Source: Anditalea andensis (GTDB taxonomy: Bacteria > Bacteroidota > Bacteroidia > Cytophagales > Cyclobacteriaceae). Taken from it: DNA of 64,000 bases. A program made the position numbers and the translations under genes. Location of the stretch: NCBI RefSeq assembly GCF_000714815.1, contig NZ_JMIH01000013.1:62001-126000 (forward strand), given 5' to 3'. The notes under the pieces were generated by a model. The model was not told the DNA's origin. It was given only the letters and a program-made list of their open reading frames with translations, and did no database searches. Shown in pieces: positions 27,824-37,657 of this stretch (its first letter is position 1; each line of letters opens with the position of its first letter).

Positions 27824-29755
27824 TTAATTTGAGATCACTGTTCCCAAATGTTTGTCTATGGCTATTTGATAATTTTTTAGTTCCATATATACTCTTTGTA
27901 AATCCTCCACCTCAGCATCCGGAGCTGCTTTCATCTTACCCATTGTTTCATCCAGCATCTTTTTCAGGACATTTCGCTTTAGCCTAAGGACGGCATTATA
28001 TACCGTTTTTGAAAGATTATCTTTCTCCAATACCGTATAGATCTGATGTTTGCTGATCCAAGATAGGGACATATCATATTTCACAGTAATCATGCTTATT
28101 ATTTCTGTTTTCACTTCTGCATCATTGGTCTGGAGAAAATACTGGGGCTCAGGAAGTACACCTTCACTCAGTGCCTTTTTATATTGTACCAATATTTTTT
28201 GACAGACCGGTGTCTCAAAGTTTAGTTCTGCTATTTCCTGAAGTAGATACTCACAGACATGTAGATCATCTGATATTTTTTCAAACCCATAAGCTATCAG
28301 CAGCCTTAAAGTTTCCCTTTCATATTCTTCCAGCCTTTTGGCTACAGGCTGTGGTTTTTCTATAGGAAGCAATTCTTCAAACGGGGTATCCATAGAAGGT
28401 AACTGCTGTTCCCTTTTTGATTTAATATCAGCGTCACGTTGACCTTTGAGCAGTATCTTATTTAGCTCCGTCTGGACCAGTTCTTCTTCTATCTGTAATA
28501 ATCTTCCCGACTCTTTTATATAAACGGACCGGATAAGTGGATCAGGAATTCTGGCTATGCTCTGCACCACCTGCCTTATGACATCTGCCCTCTTAATGGG
28601 GTCGTTTTTAGCTTCCTGATTATATAGATCTATCTTGAATTCGATAAAATCCCTTGCATGTTCCTTCAGATAGCTTTGAAACACTTCTGTTCCTACCTTT
28701 CTGGAATAACTGTCAGGGTCATCACCATCTGGAAACACGACTGCCTTCACATTAAGCCCGCCTTCCAACAGCATATCTATCCCCCTAAGGGAGGCTTTGA
28801 TACCGGCTGCATCTCCATCGTATAATACCGTAACATTGTCAGAAAAACGTTTGATCAATTTGATCTGACCTTCTGTAAGCGATGTTCCTGACGAAGCCAC
28901 CACATTTTCTATTCCTGCCAGATGTAATGAAACCACATCTGTATATCCTTCTACCAGATAACAGTTATCTGCCTGGCGAATAGCCTGCTTGGCTTGATAC
29001 AGTCCATATAAAACGTCACTTTTATGGTATACCTCTGTCTCGGGAGAATTGATATATTTAGGCTGTTTTTTATCCTGGGTAAGTATCCTGGCCCCAAAAG
29101 CGATGGGTTTGCCTCCCAGATTGTGGATCGTAAATATAACCCTGTTTCGAAATCGGTCATAGATACGGGATTTATCCCCCTCCTTTTCCAGGACCAATCC
29201 CGCTTTTAACAATATTGCTTCGCTATGGCCCGCTTTCTTGCCTTCAGAGAGCATATGGTCCCAGCTGTCCATAGCATAGCCGAGGTCAAATTTTTCTATA
29301 ATCTTTTGGTTAAAGCCTCTTTCTCTGAAATAGCTCATCCCAATAGATTTGCCCTCATCCGACTTTAGGTTTTCTACAAAAAGATTACGGGCAAAATTCA
29401 GGGCTATATAAAGACTTTCCCGTTCATTATAAGCCTGCACATCTTCGGGAGTACTGGCCACATCCTCTTCTATTTCAATCCCGTATTTTCCGGCCAGGTG
29501 TCTAATGGCTTCATTGAACCCAATACCTTCCACGTCCATGACAAACTGTATCGGGTCGCCCGCCTTTCCGCAGCCAAAGCATTTATAGATTTGTTTGGCG
29601 GGTGACACAGAGAAGGACGGGGATTTTTCATTATGAAATGGGCAGCACGCCCATAGGTTTTGGCCTTTCTTTTTTAAAGGGACATAATCATTCACTACGT
29701 CCTCGATATCCGCCCGTTCTTTTACTTTATCTGTAGTATTTCTGCTTAACCCCAT
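27824..29755 (-). CDS. dnaG: DNA primase DnaG
   Basis: The 643-residue primase lays down RNA primers for the replicative helicase at forks. The N-terminal zinc domain has C38, H41, C59 and C62 (CPFH and CFGC). The catalytic core and TOPRIM domain follow, with YLVEGYTDVVSLHLAG near 262-277 and LYDGDAAGIKA near 308-318. The C-terminal third should contact DnaB helicase. Length and order fit the family. A promoter-like box lies just upstream, and the gene is divergent from mrp. Confidence 0.97.
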   Translation of the reverse strand: MGLSRNTTDKVKERADIEDVVNDYVPLKKKGQNLWACCPFHNEKSPSFSVSPAKQIYKCFGCGKAGDPIQFVMDVEGIGFNEAIRHLAGKYGIEIEEDVASTPEDVQAYNERESLYIALNFARNLFVENLKSDEGKSIGMSYFRERGFNQKIIEKFDLGYAMDSWDHMLSEGKKAGHSEAILLKAGLVLEKEGDKSRIYDRFRNRVIFTIHNLGGKPIAFGARILTQDKKQPKYINSPETEVYHKSDVLYGLYQAKQAIRQADNCYLVEGYTDVVSLHLAGIENVVASSGTSLTEGQIKLIKRFSDNVTVLYDGDAAGIKASLRGIDMLLEGGLNVKAVVFPDGDDPDSYSRKVGTEVFQSYLKEHARDFIEFKIDLYNQEAKNDPIKRADVIRQVVQSIARIPDPLIRSVYIKESGRLLQIEEELVQTELNKILLKGQRDADIKSKREQQLPSMDTPFEELLPIEKPQPVAKRLEEYERETLRLLIAYGFEKISDDLHVCEYLLQEIAELNFETPVCQKILVQYKKALSEGVLPEPQYFLQTNDAEVKTEIISMITVKYDMSLSWISKHQIYTVLEKDNLSKTVYNAVLRLKRNVLKKMLDETMGKMKAAPDAEVEDLQRVYMELKNYQIAIDKHLGTVISN

Positions 29756-29774
29756 TCATATAGTGATTCAAAGG

Positions 29775-29803
29775 CAAATATAACAAGAATTTCCATGCAG
29801 AAA
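29775..29803 (-). promoter_or_regulatory. Candidate promoter for dnaG
   Basis: The minus strand reads TATATTTG at 29775-29782, an exact match to TAnnTTTG, 19 bases before the dnaG start codon. A TTTC (three of four to the -33 TTTG) lies 17 bases further upstream. Confidence 0.45.
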
Positions 29804-29937
29804 TCGGTGAAACTTAATAGCAGAATTAAAGGTTAGCTGTACAGGGTGTCCCACAGAAAAAACAGATATTTATCATTTCTTAGTTTCAAAAAGGATTATT
29901 TAAATTTAAATTGCACCCTAATTAGCATCTGCCAATA

Positions 29938-31029
29938 ATGAACATTACTAAAGAACGCGTACTATCAGCCCTATCTACTGTAGAAGATCCTGATCTTAAA
30001 AAGGACCTTGTGAGTCTGGGAATGATACAGGACATAGTCATAAAGGGAAAAATGGTCAGCTTCAGTGTAGTACTTACCACACCAGCATGCCCTTTAAAGG
30101 AACTCATCAAAAACAATTGTGTAGCTGCTTTAGAAAAAGAGTTTGGTGATATAGTTCCGAATATTTTCATGACTTCAAATGTCACCACAGCTAGAAACAA
30201 TGCCCCTCTCCTGCCACAGGTAAAAAATATCATAGCCATAGCTTCAGGAAAAGGAGGGGTAGGTAAATCTACCTGCTCGTCGAATCTGGCCGTGGCCCTG
30301 GCCAACACAGGTGCCAAAGTAGGACTTATCGACGCCGATATCTCGGGGCCGTCTATCCCCACTATGTTCAATGTGGAAGCAGAGCAGCCTGCTGTAGTAC
30401 AGGAAAACGGAAAAAACATCATCATCCCGATAGAGCAATATGGCGTAAAACTGATGTCTATAGGTTTTCTAACCCCAGCCGAAAGTGCAGTGGTATGGAG
30501 AGGACCTATGGCGAGTTCTGCGCTTAAACAGTTTATAGGAGATGTACAGTGGGGAGAGCTGGATTATTTGCTTATAGACCTACCGCCTGGCACATCCGAC
30601 ATCCATCTGACAATGGTCCAGACCATACCCGTCACAGGGGCTGTTATCATCACCACCCCCCAAAAGGTAGCGATAGCCGATGCGACCAAAGGTCTGACTA
30701 TGTTCCTCCAGCCACAAATAAATGTACCTATATTGGGAGTTGTAGAAAATATGGCTTATTTTACTCCCGAAGAATTACCCGAAAATAAATATTACCTCTT
30801 TGGGAAAGAAGGTGGCCAGAAACTATCCGCTAAATTTAACGTACCCTTTTTGGGAGAAATACCTATAGTGCAGAGTATCAGAGAAAGTGGGGACAGTGGG
30901 TATCCAGCTGTATTAAAAGATGGTATCACTGCTGAGGCATTTACGGCGATAGCTGAAAATTTAGCCAGACAAGTGGCCATCAGAAATGCGGCCAAAAACA
31001 AAACAGAGGTAGTACAGATAAAAGTATAA
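29938..31029 (+). CDS. mrp: Mrp/ApbC-type iron-sulfur cluster carrier ATPase
   Basis: This 363-residue P-loop ATPase carries iron-sulfur clusters to target proteins in the cytoplasm. An N-terminal MIP18/DUF59 domain (about 4-80, with VEDPDLKKDLVSLGM) precedes the ParA-like ATPase. Its deviant Walker A is SGKGGVGKST (103-112), followed by GLIDADISGPSIP and the LLIDLPPGTSD Walker B region. The CxxC seen after VENM in many Mrp proteins is replaced by YFTPEELP, which as I recall is usual in Bacteroidota. The nfu gene follows after 4 bases, supporting a shared role in cluster assembly. Confidence 0.94.
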   Translation: MNITKERVLSALSTVEDPDLKKDLVSLGMIQDIVIKGKMVSFSVVLTTPACPLKELIKNNCVAALEKEFGDIVPNIFMTSNVTTARNNAPLLPQVKNIIAIASGKGGVGKSTCSSNLAVALANTGAKVGLIDADISGPSIPTMFNVEAEQPAVVQENGKNIIIPIEQYGVKLMSIGFLTPAESAVVWRGPMASSALKQFIGDVQWGELDYLLIDLPPGTSDIHLTMVQTIPVTGAVIITTPQKVAIADATKGLTMFLQPQINVPILGVVENMAYFTPEELPENKYYLFGKEGGQKLSAKFNVPFLGEIPIVQSIRESGDSGYPAVLKDGITAEAFTAIAENLARQVAIRNAAKNKTEVVQIKV

Positions 31030-31033
31030 TAAG

Positions 31034-31282
31034 ATGCAAGCAGAAATGATGTTGAAAATAGAGGGTGCTTTAGACAGCATCCGACCTTATCTGCAGGCAG
31101 ACGGGGGAAATGTGAAAATTGTGGGTTTGACCGACGAAATGGTGTTGCAGATAGAACTGACCGGTAACTGCAGTTCTTGCCCTATGTCCACCATGACATT
31201 AAAAGCAGGGGTGGAAGAAGCCGTAAAAAGAGATATTCCAGAAATCAAAAAGGTGGAAGCGATCAATATTACGCTCGCTTAA
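31034..31282 (+). CDS. nfu: NifU-like (Nfu) iron-sulfur scaffold protein
   Basis: The 82-residue protein is a single NifU C-terminal domain. The cluster-binding Cys pair is in GNCSSCPMS (C46 and C49), preceded by RPYLQADGGNVKIVG, the usual family opening. Nfu proteins hold a 4Fe-4S cluster between two subunits and pass it on. The gene lies 4 bases after mrp and 19 bases before a secreted protease gene that is unlikely to share its role. Confidence 0.95.
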   Translation: MQAEMMLKIEGALDSIRPYLQADGGNVKIVGLTDEMVLQIELTGNCSSCPMSTMTLKAGVEEAVKRDIPEIKKVEAINITLA

Positions 31283-31301
31283 TTTTATTAACTTATTCTA
31301 A

Positions 31302-34300
31302 ATGAAAAGGATATTACTGATTTTAAGGATGAGATTGGTTTTATCCTTTTTATTTTTCATTTTTTCAAGCCCTTTATTTTCTCAAATCATGATGGGTAGC
31401 CATCATCTTCATCAGCATGATGAAAAGTGCGGCGCCCTGCATTTGGAACAAAAACAAGCCGCCGAACTGGGTATATATGGTACCCCAGAATATTTTGAAA
31501 GCTGGATGCAGGGCAAGATCCAGGAACAGGCAGCAGGGACTTCGATGCGGACCCTGCAGGAAGTCAGAACCATCCCCGTAGTAGTTCACATCATTCATAA
31601 CGGCACACCCATAGGCGAAGGAGCCAACATTCCTTTAAGCCAAATACAGTCCCAAATCAGGACTCTAAATGAAGATTTCCGAAGACAAAATGCAGATGCC
31701 GCTAACACACCTACCGAATTTTTACCTATAGCCGCTGATGCCATGCTGGAATTTGTATTGGCAAGGCAGGATCCCCAGGGATTGCCCACTACTGGAATAA
31801 ACAGAATAGAAGGATTTAAAGATATCTACGATCCTTCTGATGCTTCTTTAATATCCAGTTTGGCCCTTTGGCCACCGGAAGAGTATCTCAACGTATGGGT
31901 AGTTCCTTTAAATGCACCTTTTATCGGCTACGCTTCTTTTCCGGTGGCACCTCAGCTACCAGGACTTAATTTTCAGCCAAGCCTCCGAGAGCGAGATGGT
32001 GTCACCATAGATTATAGATATTTTGGTTCGGGTGGAAATGCAGTATCCAGCGCTCGTGGAAGGACACTTACCCACGAAATAGGGCATTTTCTTGGATTAA
32101 GACATATATGGGGAGATGCCCAAAACCTAAATGAAGGCTGTGATGTAGATGATTTTGTAACAGATACACCTAATCAGCAAAGACCAACATCAGGATGCCC
32201 CACCAGTTTAAGAGCTTCATGCGGGTCAAGGGACATGATAGAAAACTATATGGACTACTCTGCAGATCCCTGCATGAATCTTTTTACCCAGGGTCAGGTA
32301 GAAAGAATGAACGTGGTCCTGGCTTCAAGTGAAAGAAGAGCTTCTTTAATCAATAACAGGGCAACCTTATTTCCCGAAAATATACCTGCATTGAACCTTA
32401 GCCTCACCAGCATCATTGAACCTAATGATTTCTTCTGTGAAAACCCAACCGTTCCCCAGATACAGGTCAGAAATCTTGGCTCGACAGCAATTAATTCCGT
32501 ATTTTTAGCTGTACGTGTGAATAGTGTTAACTTATACAACCAAACTATCCCCTTAAATCTACCCCTAGGAGAAAGTGCTATACTCACTTTAAATCCTGTC
32601 ACTTTAAATGAAAGTAGTGATAATACTTTTGAAGTAGAGATCCTTCAATTAAATGGGGAAAGTGCCGCACAAAATGCCTCTCCAACTATCATTTCCAGTA
32701 CACCCTCCCTGCAGCCTAAGATTAATTTACCATATCAATATGCATCCGGAGATATCAACAATCTCTGGAGAGTGGTCAATCCTGATCAGGGAATCACCTG
32801 GACACCTATAAATGTAAACTTGGATGGCTCTATACAAGAGGCCATTTATATCAATAATTATGAAAATGAAGAATTTGGTGCATTGGATTATTTTATCTCT
32901 CCACAATTTGACCTTACGGGATTAACAAATGCCCAACTCACCTTTGATATAGCCCATGCTCCATACAATGAAGAAGGTTTTGAAGATAGGCTTTGGGTGG
33001 TCGTCACTACAGACTGTGGCAGTACGGTAAGCCTCTTTAATTCTATATATCAACGAGAAGGAGTAGAAATGCAGACTGCACCTCCACAAAGAGAAGAATA
33101 TTTCCCTACATCTGATAATGAATTTCGAAAAGAGGTAGTCAACTTAAGCGAATACGCAGGTCAAGCCAATGTAAGGGTAGCATTGGTAGGGATAAATGGG
33201 TATGGCAATAACATATTTCTTAAAAATATCCGGATCAGTCCCACGGAAGAATTTAATTATAACCTGAGAGTTAACGATTTATTGTCTCCCGGACCTATTG
33301 TAGACGGAACCCATCAGAGTGAAATATTAGAGTTGGAAAATACAGGCAACCTGCCCATTAGCACCTTCCTTATTTCACGGCAGCTAAACAATGCTCAACC
33401 TGTCACATTCCTCGGACAAGGTAGCCTCATACCCCCTGGTGAAACAGTACAGGTGAGTTTACCCCGTGCCACATTATTGGAGCGGACCAATCGGCTGAGA
33501 TTTGTCGTCAGCAGACCAAATTACGACCAAAATCCAGACTCTCCTTCAGATCTAAATCGATTTGTCATTAGAAATGCGGACAGTATCCCTTCTCCGTGGC
33601 GACAATATTTTAATACTTCACCTCTGGCTCCATGGCAGACGATAAATCCAGAAAACAATCAGGCTTCATTTGGGGTGATAAATCTTTCATCGGTAAACAA
33701 TGAACCTCAGGGGGCTTTAGAGCTAAGAAATATGGCACCGAATAACAGTTATTGGTTGGGAAGTCCATTATTTGATTTGAGCAGGACCCCTACTGCCAGC
33801 ATATTATTTGACAAAGCATACAGCCATGAAGGAGGAAATCCCCGGTTACGTATACTCCTAAGTACCAACGGAGGATCCAGTTATGAGCATGTCCTCAGTA
33901 GCCAGATAGGTGATGAGATGGCCTCTGTCCCTGGCACCTCAGGTGTTAACCCAAACAATAGAGGAGATTTTGAAAGACAATTTGTAGACCTCACGCCATT
34001 TGCAGGAAGAGGTGGTGATAATGTGAGGGTGGCATTTGTCATAGATCAGGTTACAGCTGCTACCAATCCCGTGTTTTTGGATAATATAGAATTGTTTTTC
34101 ACTAGTACACCAGAACCTGTCATTCCTGGACAGGGCTCAGCAAAAATATATCCAAACCCAGCTTCAGATGTATTTAACATAGCGTTTAACCTAGAGTCCT
34201 TTGAGGATGTCAATATACAGTTTATCAGTATGTCTGGTCAAATAATCCACGATGTGATATACCCTAGCACTTTGAACCAAACCTACTCTTTTGGCACACA

Positions 34301-34379
34301 GTTATTGTCTAAAGGAGTATTCATAGTCAAAATAAGGAGTAACTCTGTTAATGATACCAAACGTCTTATCATCAAATAA
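31302..34379 (+). CDS. Secreted M43 zinc metalloprotease with T9SS sorting domain
   Basis: The 1025-residue product is an exported pappalysin-type (M43) protease. The signal peptide ends near residue 27 (PLFSQ). A pro-region is followed by the catalytic domain from about 90 to 340, with zinc motif HEIGHFLGLRH (H258, E259, H262, H268) and Met-turn ENYMDYS (M317). Repeated beta-sandwich modules fill residues 350-930. The last 80 residues form a type A T9SS sorting domain, opening IYPNPASDVFNI and ending RLIIK. It should be secreted through the type IX system and attached to the surface. It starts 19 bases after nfu and may be read by the same transcript. Confidence 0.93.
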   Translation: MKRILLILRMRLVLSFLFFIFSSPLFSQIMMGSHHLHQHDEKCGALHLEQKQAAELGIYGTPEYFESWMQGKIQEQAAGTSMRTLQEVRTIPVVVHIIHNGTPIGEGANIPLSQIQSQIRTLNEDFRRQNADAANTPTEFLPIAADAMLEFVLARQDPQGLPTTGINRIEGFKDIYDPSDASLISSLALWPPEEYLNVWVVPLNAPFIGYASFPVAPQLPGLNFQPSLRERDGVTIDYRYFGSGGNAVSSARGRTLTHEIGHFLGLRHIWGDAQNLNEGCDVDDFVTDTPNQQRPTSGCPTSLRASCGSRDMIENYMDYSADPCMNLFTQGQVERMNVVLASSERRASLINNRATLFPENIPALNLSLTSIIEPNDFFCENPTVPQIQVRNLGSTAINSVFLAVRVNSVNLYNQTIPLNLPLGESAILTLNPVTLNESSDNTFEVEILQLNGESAAQNASPTIISSTPSLQPKINLPYQYASGDINNLWRVVNPDQGITWTPINVNLDGSIQEAIYINNYENEEFGALDYFISPQFDLTGLTNAQLTFDIAHAPYNEEGFEDRLWVVVTTDCGSTVSLFNSIYQREGVEMQTAPPQREEYFPTSDNEFRKEVVNLSEYAGQANVRVALVGINGYGNNIFLKNIRISPTEEFNYNLRVNDLLSPGPIVDGTHQSEILELENTGNLPISTFLISRQLNNAQPVTFLGQGSLIPPGETVQVSLPRATLLERTNRLRFVVSRPNYDQNPDSPSDLNRFVIRNADSIPSPWRQYFNTSPLAPWQTINPENNQASFGVINLSSVNNEPQGALELRNMAPNNSYWLGSPLFDLSRTPTASILFDKAYSHEGGNPRLRILLSTNGGSSYEHVLSSQIGDEMASVPGTSGVNPNNRGDFERQFVDLTPFAGRGGDNVRVAFVIDQVTAATNPVFLDNIELFFTSTPEPVIPGQGSAKIYPNPASDVFNIAFNLESFEDVNIQFISMSGQIIHDVIYPSTLNQTYSFGTQLLSKGVFIVKIRSNSVNDTKRLIIK

Positions 34380-34476
34380 TCACAAATCAATTAATTTTAA
34401 CATATATTGAGATACTGTTCTTCCGGTTAGAACGTATTATTGATATTACAGGCGATGGATTATCATAAAATAAATC

Positions 34477-34484
34477 TAAATTTG
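34477..34484 (+). promoter_or_regulatory. Candidate -7 promoter box for the PASTA operon
   Basis: TAAATTTG matches TAnnTTTG and lies 21 bases before the PASTA protein start codon. No convincing -33 element was seen. Confidence 0.4.
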
Positions 34485-34505
34485 CCTTCCATTTAATTAA
34501 AAAAA

Positions 34506-35273
34506 ATGAGTACAGCGAAAGATGCATTTAAAAAAATAGGTCTACATATAGCGCTTATCCTTGGCGTATTGGCTATTCTATTGATAATTTTTTTTAGAGT
34601 TTATTTACCGGGAGTCACTAATCATGGAGAAACCGTTACGGTCCCCGACCTAGAAGGCTACCATTTTAATGAACTACAGGGTTTTTTATCTACCAAAGAT
34701 CTAAAGCTGGAAGTAACTCCTGACAGTGGATTTATGGCGGATGCAAAGCCATTGGCAGTATTGAAACAACATCCAAAAGCAGGTGCTAAGGTCAAAAAAG
34801 ATAGGAAAATATACATTACCTTAAATGCGCAAAATGCCCCGCTTATCAAAATGCCTAATCTTGTGAATTCACCTTTGAAAAATGCTCAGGAAATTCTGTC
34901 CAACCATGGCTTGGTAAGGGGAGACATTATATATGTCCCCGATATCGGCAGAAATGTAGTTTTGGAACAGAAATACAGAGGCAGATCCGTAAAAGAAGGG
35001 TTTGAAATCAGCAAAGGTTCTCAGATTGATTTGGTGGTAGGGGATGGATTAGGATCTCAATCGCTTCAGATACCTGATCTCATCGGGATGGATGAAACGG
35101 ACGGAGAATTTTTGATCATAGGATCAGGCTTACGGATGGGCCGAATCTCCTATGTCCAAACAGATACCGTTCCCAAAGGCACCATCATACAACAGACTCC
35201 ACCTGCAGGTATAGATGCCAAGACTGGGGAAATCATTGATATCTGGATATCGGAAATGGGGAATTATGAGTAA
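34506..35273 (+). CDS. Membrane-anchored PASTA-domain protein
   Basis: The 255-residue product has one membrane helix (about residues 12-31) and then three PASTA domains outside the membrane, at roughly 40-107, 112-180 and 185-252. Each opens with a V/MPDL-type motif (VTVPDLEGY, IKMPNLVNS, LQIPDLIGM). PASTA domains bind peptidoglycan fragments or beta-lactams in kinases and penicillin-binding proteins; no kinase domain is present. It heads an operon with a T9SS-sorted surface protein (12 bases on) and a rhodanese. Confidence 0.88.
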   Translation: MSTAKDAFKKIGLHIALILGVLAILLIIFFRVYLPGVTNHGETVTVPDLEGYHFNELQGFLSTKDLKLEVTPDSGFMADAKPLAVLKQHPKAGAKVKKDRKIYITLNAQNAPLIKMPNLVNSPLKNAQEILSNHGLVRGDIIYVPDIGRNVVLEQKYRGRSVKEGFEISKGSQIDLVVGDGLGSQSLQIPDLIGMDETDGEFLIIGSGLRMGRISYVQTDTVPKGTIIQQTPPAGIDAKTGEIIDIWISEMGNYE

Positions 35274-35285
35274 TAAGTGAATTAT

Positions 35286-37115
35286 ATGGGTAACATAAAA
35301 ATCTGGTTAGGCTGTGCATTTATTTTCTTTTATGCTGAAAATATCCATGCCCAGTTCAGTCAGTTACCTGTACCCCATACTAGACCATCGGATTCAGAGC
35401 ACTTCCGTACGAAAGAACAAAAACTTTCCCTACCCTTTTGGGATGATTTTTCTTCAGGAGAAATTTCTGATCAAAAATGGGTGAATTCCGGGGTAACTTC
35501 ATCTTTTACTGTAGGTATTAATCCCCCTTCTTTAGGTAGTATATTGTTAGACGGTGTGGATGCCAGAGGTAATCCCTATTCTCAGACCATAAGAGAACGC
35601 GGTGAAGGCGACCAGTTAACCTCTATGCCATTCGACCTATCTGTCCTTTCTCAGCAAGAGATGAACACGCTTTATTTGAGTTTTTTTTGGCAAGCCGGCG
35701 GTAGGGCTGAGTTTCCGGATGGAGATGATTTTCTGGAACTGTATTTTTTGGATTCCTTAGGCCAATGGAATAGGATATGGGATATGGCGGGCGGTGACCT
35801 TTCTAAGCAGGAGGTATTCACCCAAGAGTTGGTAAGGATACCCCCAGAGTATGCCCATACAGACTTTAGATTCAAATTTTCCCACCGCGGAAGGCTATCT
35901 GGCCCCTTTGATGGATGGGTGCTGGATTATGTCTATATGAATACAGGCAGGACGGCCAATAGCCTATATTTTGATGACAGAAGCCTCTCACAACTTCCCA
36001 ATAGTCCTTTTGGAAAATACAGTGCTGTTCCGCTCTTCGAACTGCAAAGAAACCCTGATGCATATAGTGAGGCCGTCCAAAGTCAGTTTAACAACCTGTC
36101 CAATCAATTCAGAGCTATGGAGTATACCATATTGCTCCGAAACAGCCAAACCGGTGAGGTGCTCAAAACGCTTAATAGCAACACTCCATTCAATCCCGTA
36201 CCACTCGCCAGGGAAAGGCGGAATTTCGGCAGTAATCCTATGTCCCCACTTTCCGCACGCCAGCCAGAAGAATTTGACCTTGAAACCATCATATACCTTA
36301 CCACAGGAGATGGGTTCCATATAGAACAAATCCAACAGCAGGATACCACTTTTTATACAGAGGTGGATTTTAGAATCAATGACACTTTAAGAAATGTAAG
36401 CCCAGTAAGGGATTACTTTGCGTATGATAACAATAGCCTGGACTATGCTGCCGGTATCAACCAAAGATCAGGAATGCTGGCTGTGAGGTATTCTATCGAA
36501 GAAGAGGCTTTTCTAAAAGGAATCAGTATCAATTTCACCAATTTTTCCCAGATCAACATGCCCATAGAAGTGATGGTATGGAATGATCTACAGGGAGAGC
36601 CGGTTTTTGCCAGAGAACTTGGGATTCCAGAAAAAGAAACCATCAATGCCTTCAGCTATATACCTCTAGACACCCTTTTAAGCGTTTCTGACAGCTTCTA
36701 TGTGGGTTTTAGACAGTTTACCAATGATTTTATCCATGTGGGGCTAGACAAGTCCAATGACAATGGAGGGGAAATATTTTTTAATGTCGTAGGAGAATGG
36801 GAACAAAATAATATGGTAGCGGGATCGCTTATGATAAGGCCCCATCTGACATTAGAACGGCCTACGGAAAACCGCGGTGAAGAACTGCCTCTAGGTATCA
36901 GAGCATTTCCCAATCCTGTAACTGACCTATTGTATCTAGAAGGCGATATTAAGGAGGTATTCGTTTTTGATACATATGGGAGACAAATTAATCTACCCAT
37001 AGAGTCGTACGACTCCGGTAAAATCCTTAATTTTATGGGAAGGAATAAAGGGGTCTACATGATCCGTACCTATAAAAATACCAAATCAACTTCAATCAGA
37101 ATATTAGTTAAATAA
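35286..37115 (+). CDS. T9SS type A sorting domain surface protein
   Basis: From ATG at 35286 the protein has 609 residues; an in-frame GTG at 35277 overlaps nothing and adds only three residues. A signal peptide ends near NIHAQ. The body is beta-rich, with DDFSSGEISDQKWVN resembling the jelly-roll opening of many Bacteroidota secreted proteins, and no catalytic motif was recognised. The last 75 residues are a T9SS sorting domain, opening IRAFPNPVTDLLYL and ending IRILVK. It is cotranscribed with the PASTA protein and the rhodanese. The function is unknown; adhesion or cell-surface structure is possible. Confidence 0.85.
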   Translation: MGNIKIWLGCAFIFFYAENIHAQFSQLPVPHTRPSDSEHFRTKEQKLSLPFWDDFSSGEISDQKWVNSGVTSSFTVGINPPSLGSILLDGVDARGNPYSQTIRERGEGDQLTSMPFDLSVLSQQEMNTLYLSFFWQAGGRAEFPDGDDFLELYFLDSLGQWNRIWDMAGGDLSKQEVFTQELVRIPPEYAHTDFRFKFSHRGRLSGPFDGWVLDYVYMNTGRTANSLYFDDRSLSQLPNSPFGKYSAVPLFELQRNPDAYSEAVQSQFNNLSNQFRAMEYTILLRNSQTGEVLKTLNSNTPFNPVPLARERRNFGSNPMSPLSARQPEEFDLETIIYLTTGDGFHIEQIQQQDTTFYTEVDFRINDTLRNVSPVRDYFAYDNNSLDYAAGINQRSGMLAVRYSIEEEAFLKGISINFTNFSQINMPIEVMVWNDLQGEPVFARELGIPEKETINAFSYIPLDTLLSVSDSFYVGFRQFTNDFIHVGLDKSNDNGGEIFFNVVGEWEQNNMVAGSLMIRPHLTLERPTENRGEELPLGIRAFPNPVTDLLYLEGDIKEVFVFDTYGRQINLPIESYDSGKILNFMGRNKGVYMIRTYKNTKSTSIRILVK

Positions 37116-37117
37116 TC

Positions 37118-37423
37118 ATGGAAGATATTACTGCACAAGAACTAAAAGAAAGACTGGATAACAAGGAGGACTTTGCCTTTATTGATGTAAGAGAGGAATG
37201 GGAATATGAAGAGGATAATCTGGGAGCACTTAATATACCCTTAGGACAGCTCCCTCACCAGCTGGGCGAAATAGAAAAATATAAGGACCAGGAAATCATA
37301 GTGCACTGCCGCTCCGGTGCAAGAAGCGGTAATGCAAAGAAATTTTTGGAAACCAAAGGATACAACAAAGTTCGTAATACCCTTGGCGGTATTTTAGCCT
37401 ACAGGGCTTTGGAACAAGATTAA
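37118..37423 (+). CDS. Rhodanese-like sulfurtransferase
   Basis: This 101-residue single-domain protein carries the rhodanese fold. The active-site loop is HCRSGARS with catalytic C64, and the FIDVREEWEYEE segment near 21-32 is the usual N-terminal signature. Such proteins carry sulfane sulfur in the cytoplasm (PspE/GlpE type). It has no signal peptide, although it lies 2 bases after a secreted-protein gene. A strong terminator follows. Confidence 0.92.
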   Translation: MEDITAQELKERLDNKEDFAFIDVREEWEYEEDNLGALNIPLGQLPHQLGEIEKYKDQEIIVHCRSGARSGNAKKFLETKGYNKVRNTLGGILAYRALEQD

Positions 37424-37429
37424 TTAAAG

Positions 37430-37463
37430 AAAGAGGCTTTCCAGGAAGAAAGCCTCTTTTTAT
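37430..37463 (+). terminator. Rho-independent terminator after rhodanese gene
   Basis: An 11-bp stem (37430-37440 with 37449-37459, AAAGAGGCTTT/AAAGCCTCTTT) with an eight-base loop ends in a T-run. It ends the PASTA operon. Confidence 0.9.
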
Positions 37464-37657
37464 ATTGTGGTTTAAGAAAGCCTACTGTAACAGTAAGAAG
37501 CCTCTTCATGGTTAGTATTATCCAATCATCTCTTAACGTTTTTAAGGCAAGGAAGAATAGCCAATCGAAAGGAAATAAAAGTATCTTTCTTCAAGGGTGC
37601 ATTTTCTATATCCTTTAGATCTATATAATCATTTATATAGCAGGTAACCTCATCCCG

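Noticed and set aside
29922-30425. 167-residue minus-strand frame
   Set aside because: It is antisense to the mrp gene, whose P-loop and MIP18 domain are clear.
33553-33562. Another AAATCGATTT palindrome
   Set aside because: It lies deep inside the M43 protease coding region and is probably chance; it is not counted as an operator.
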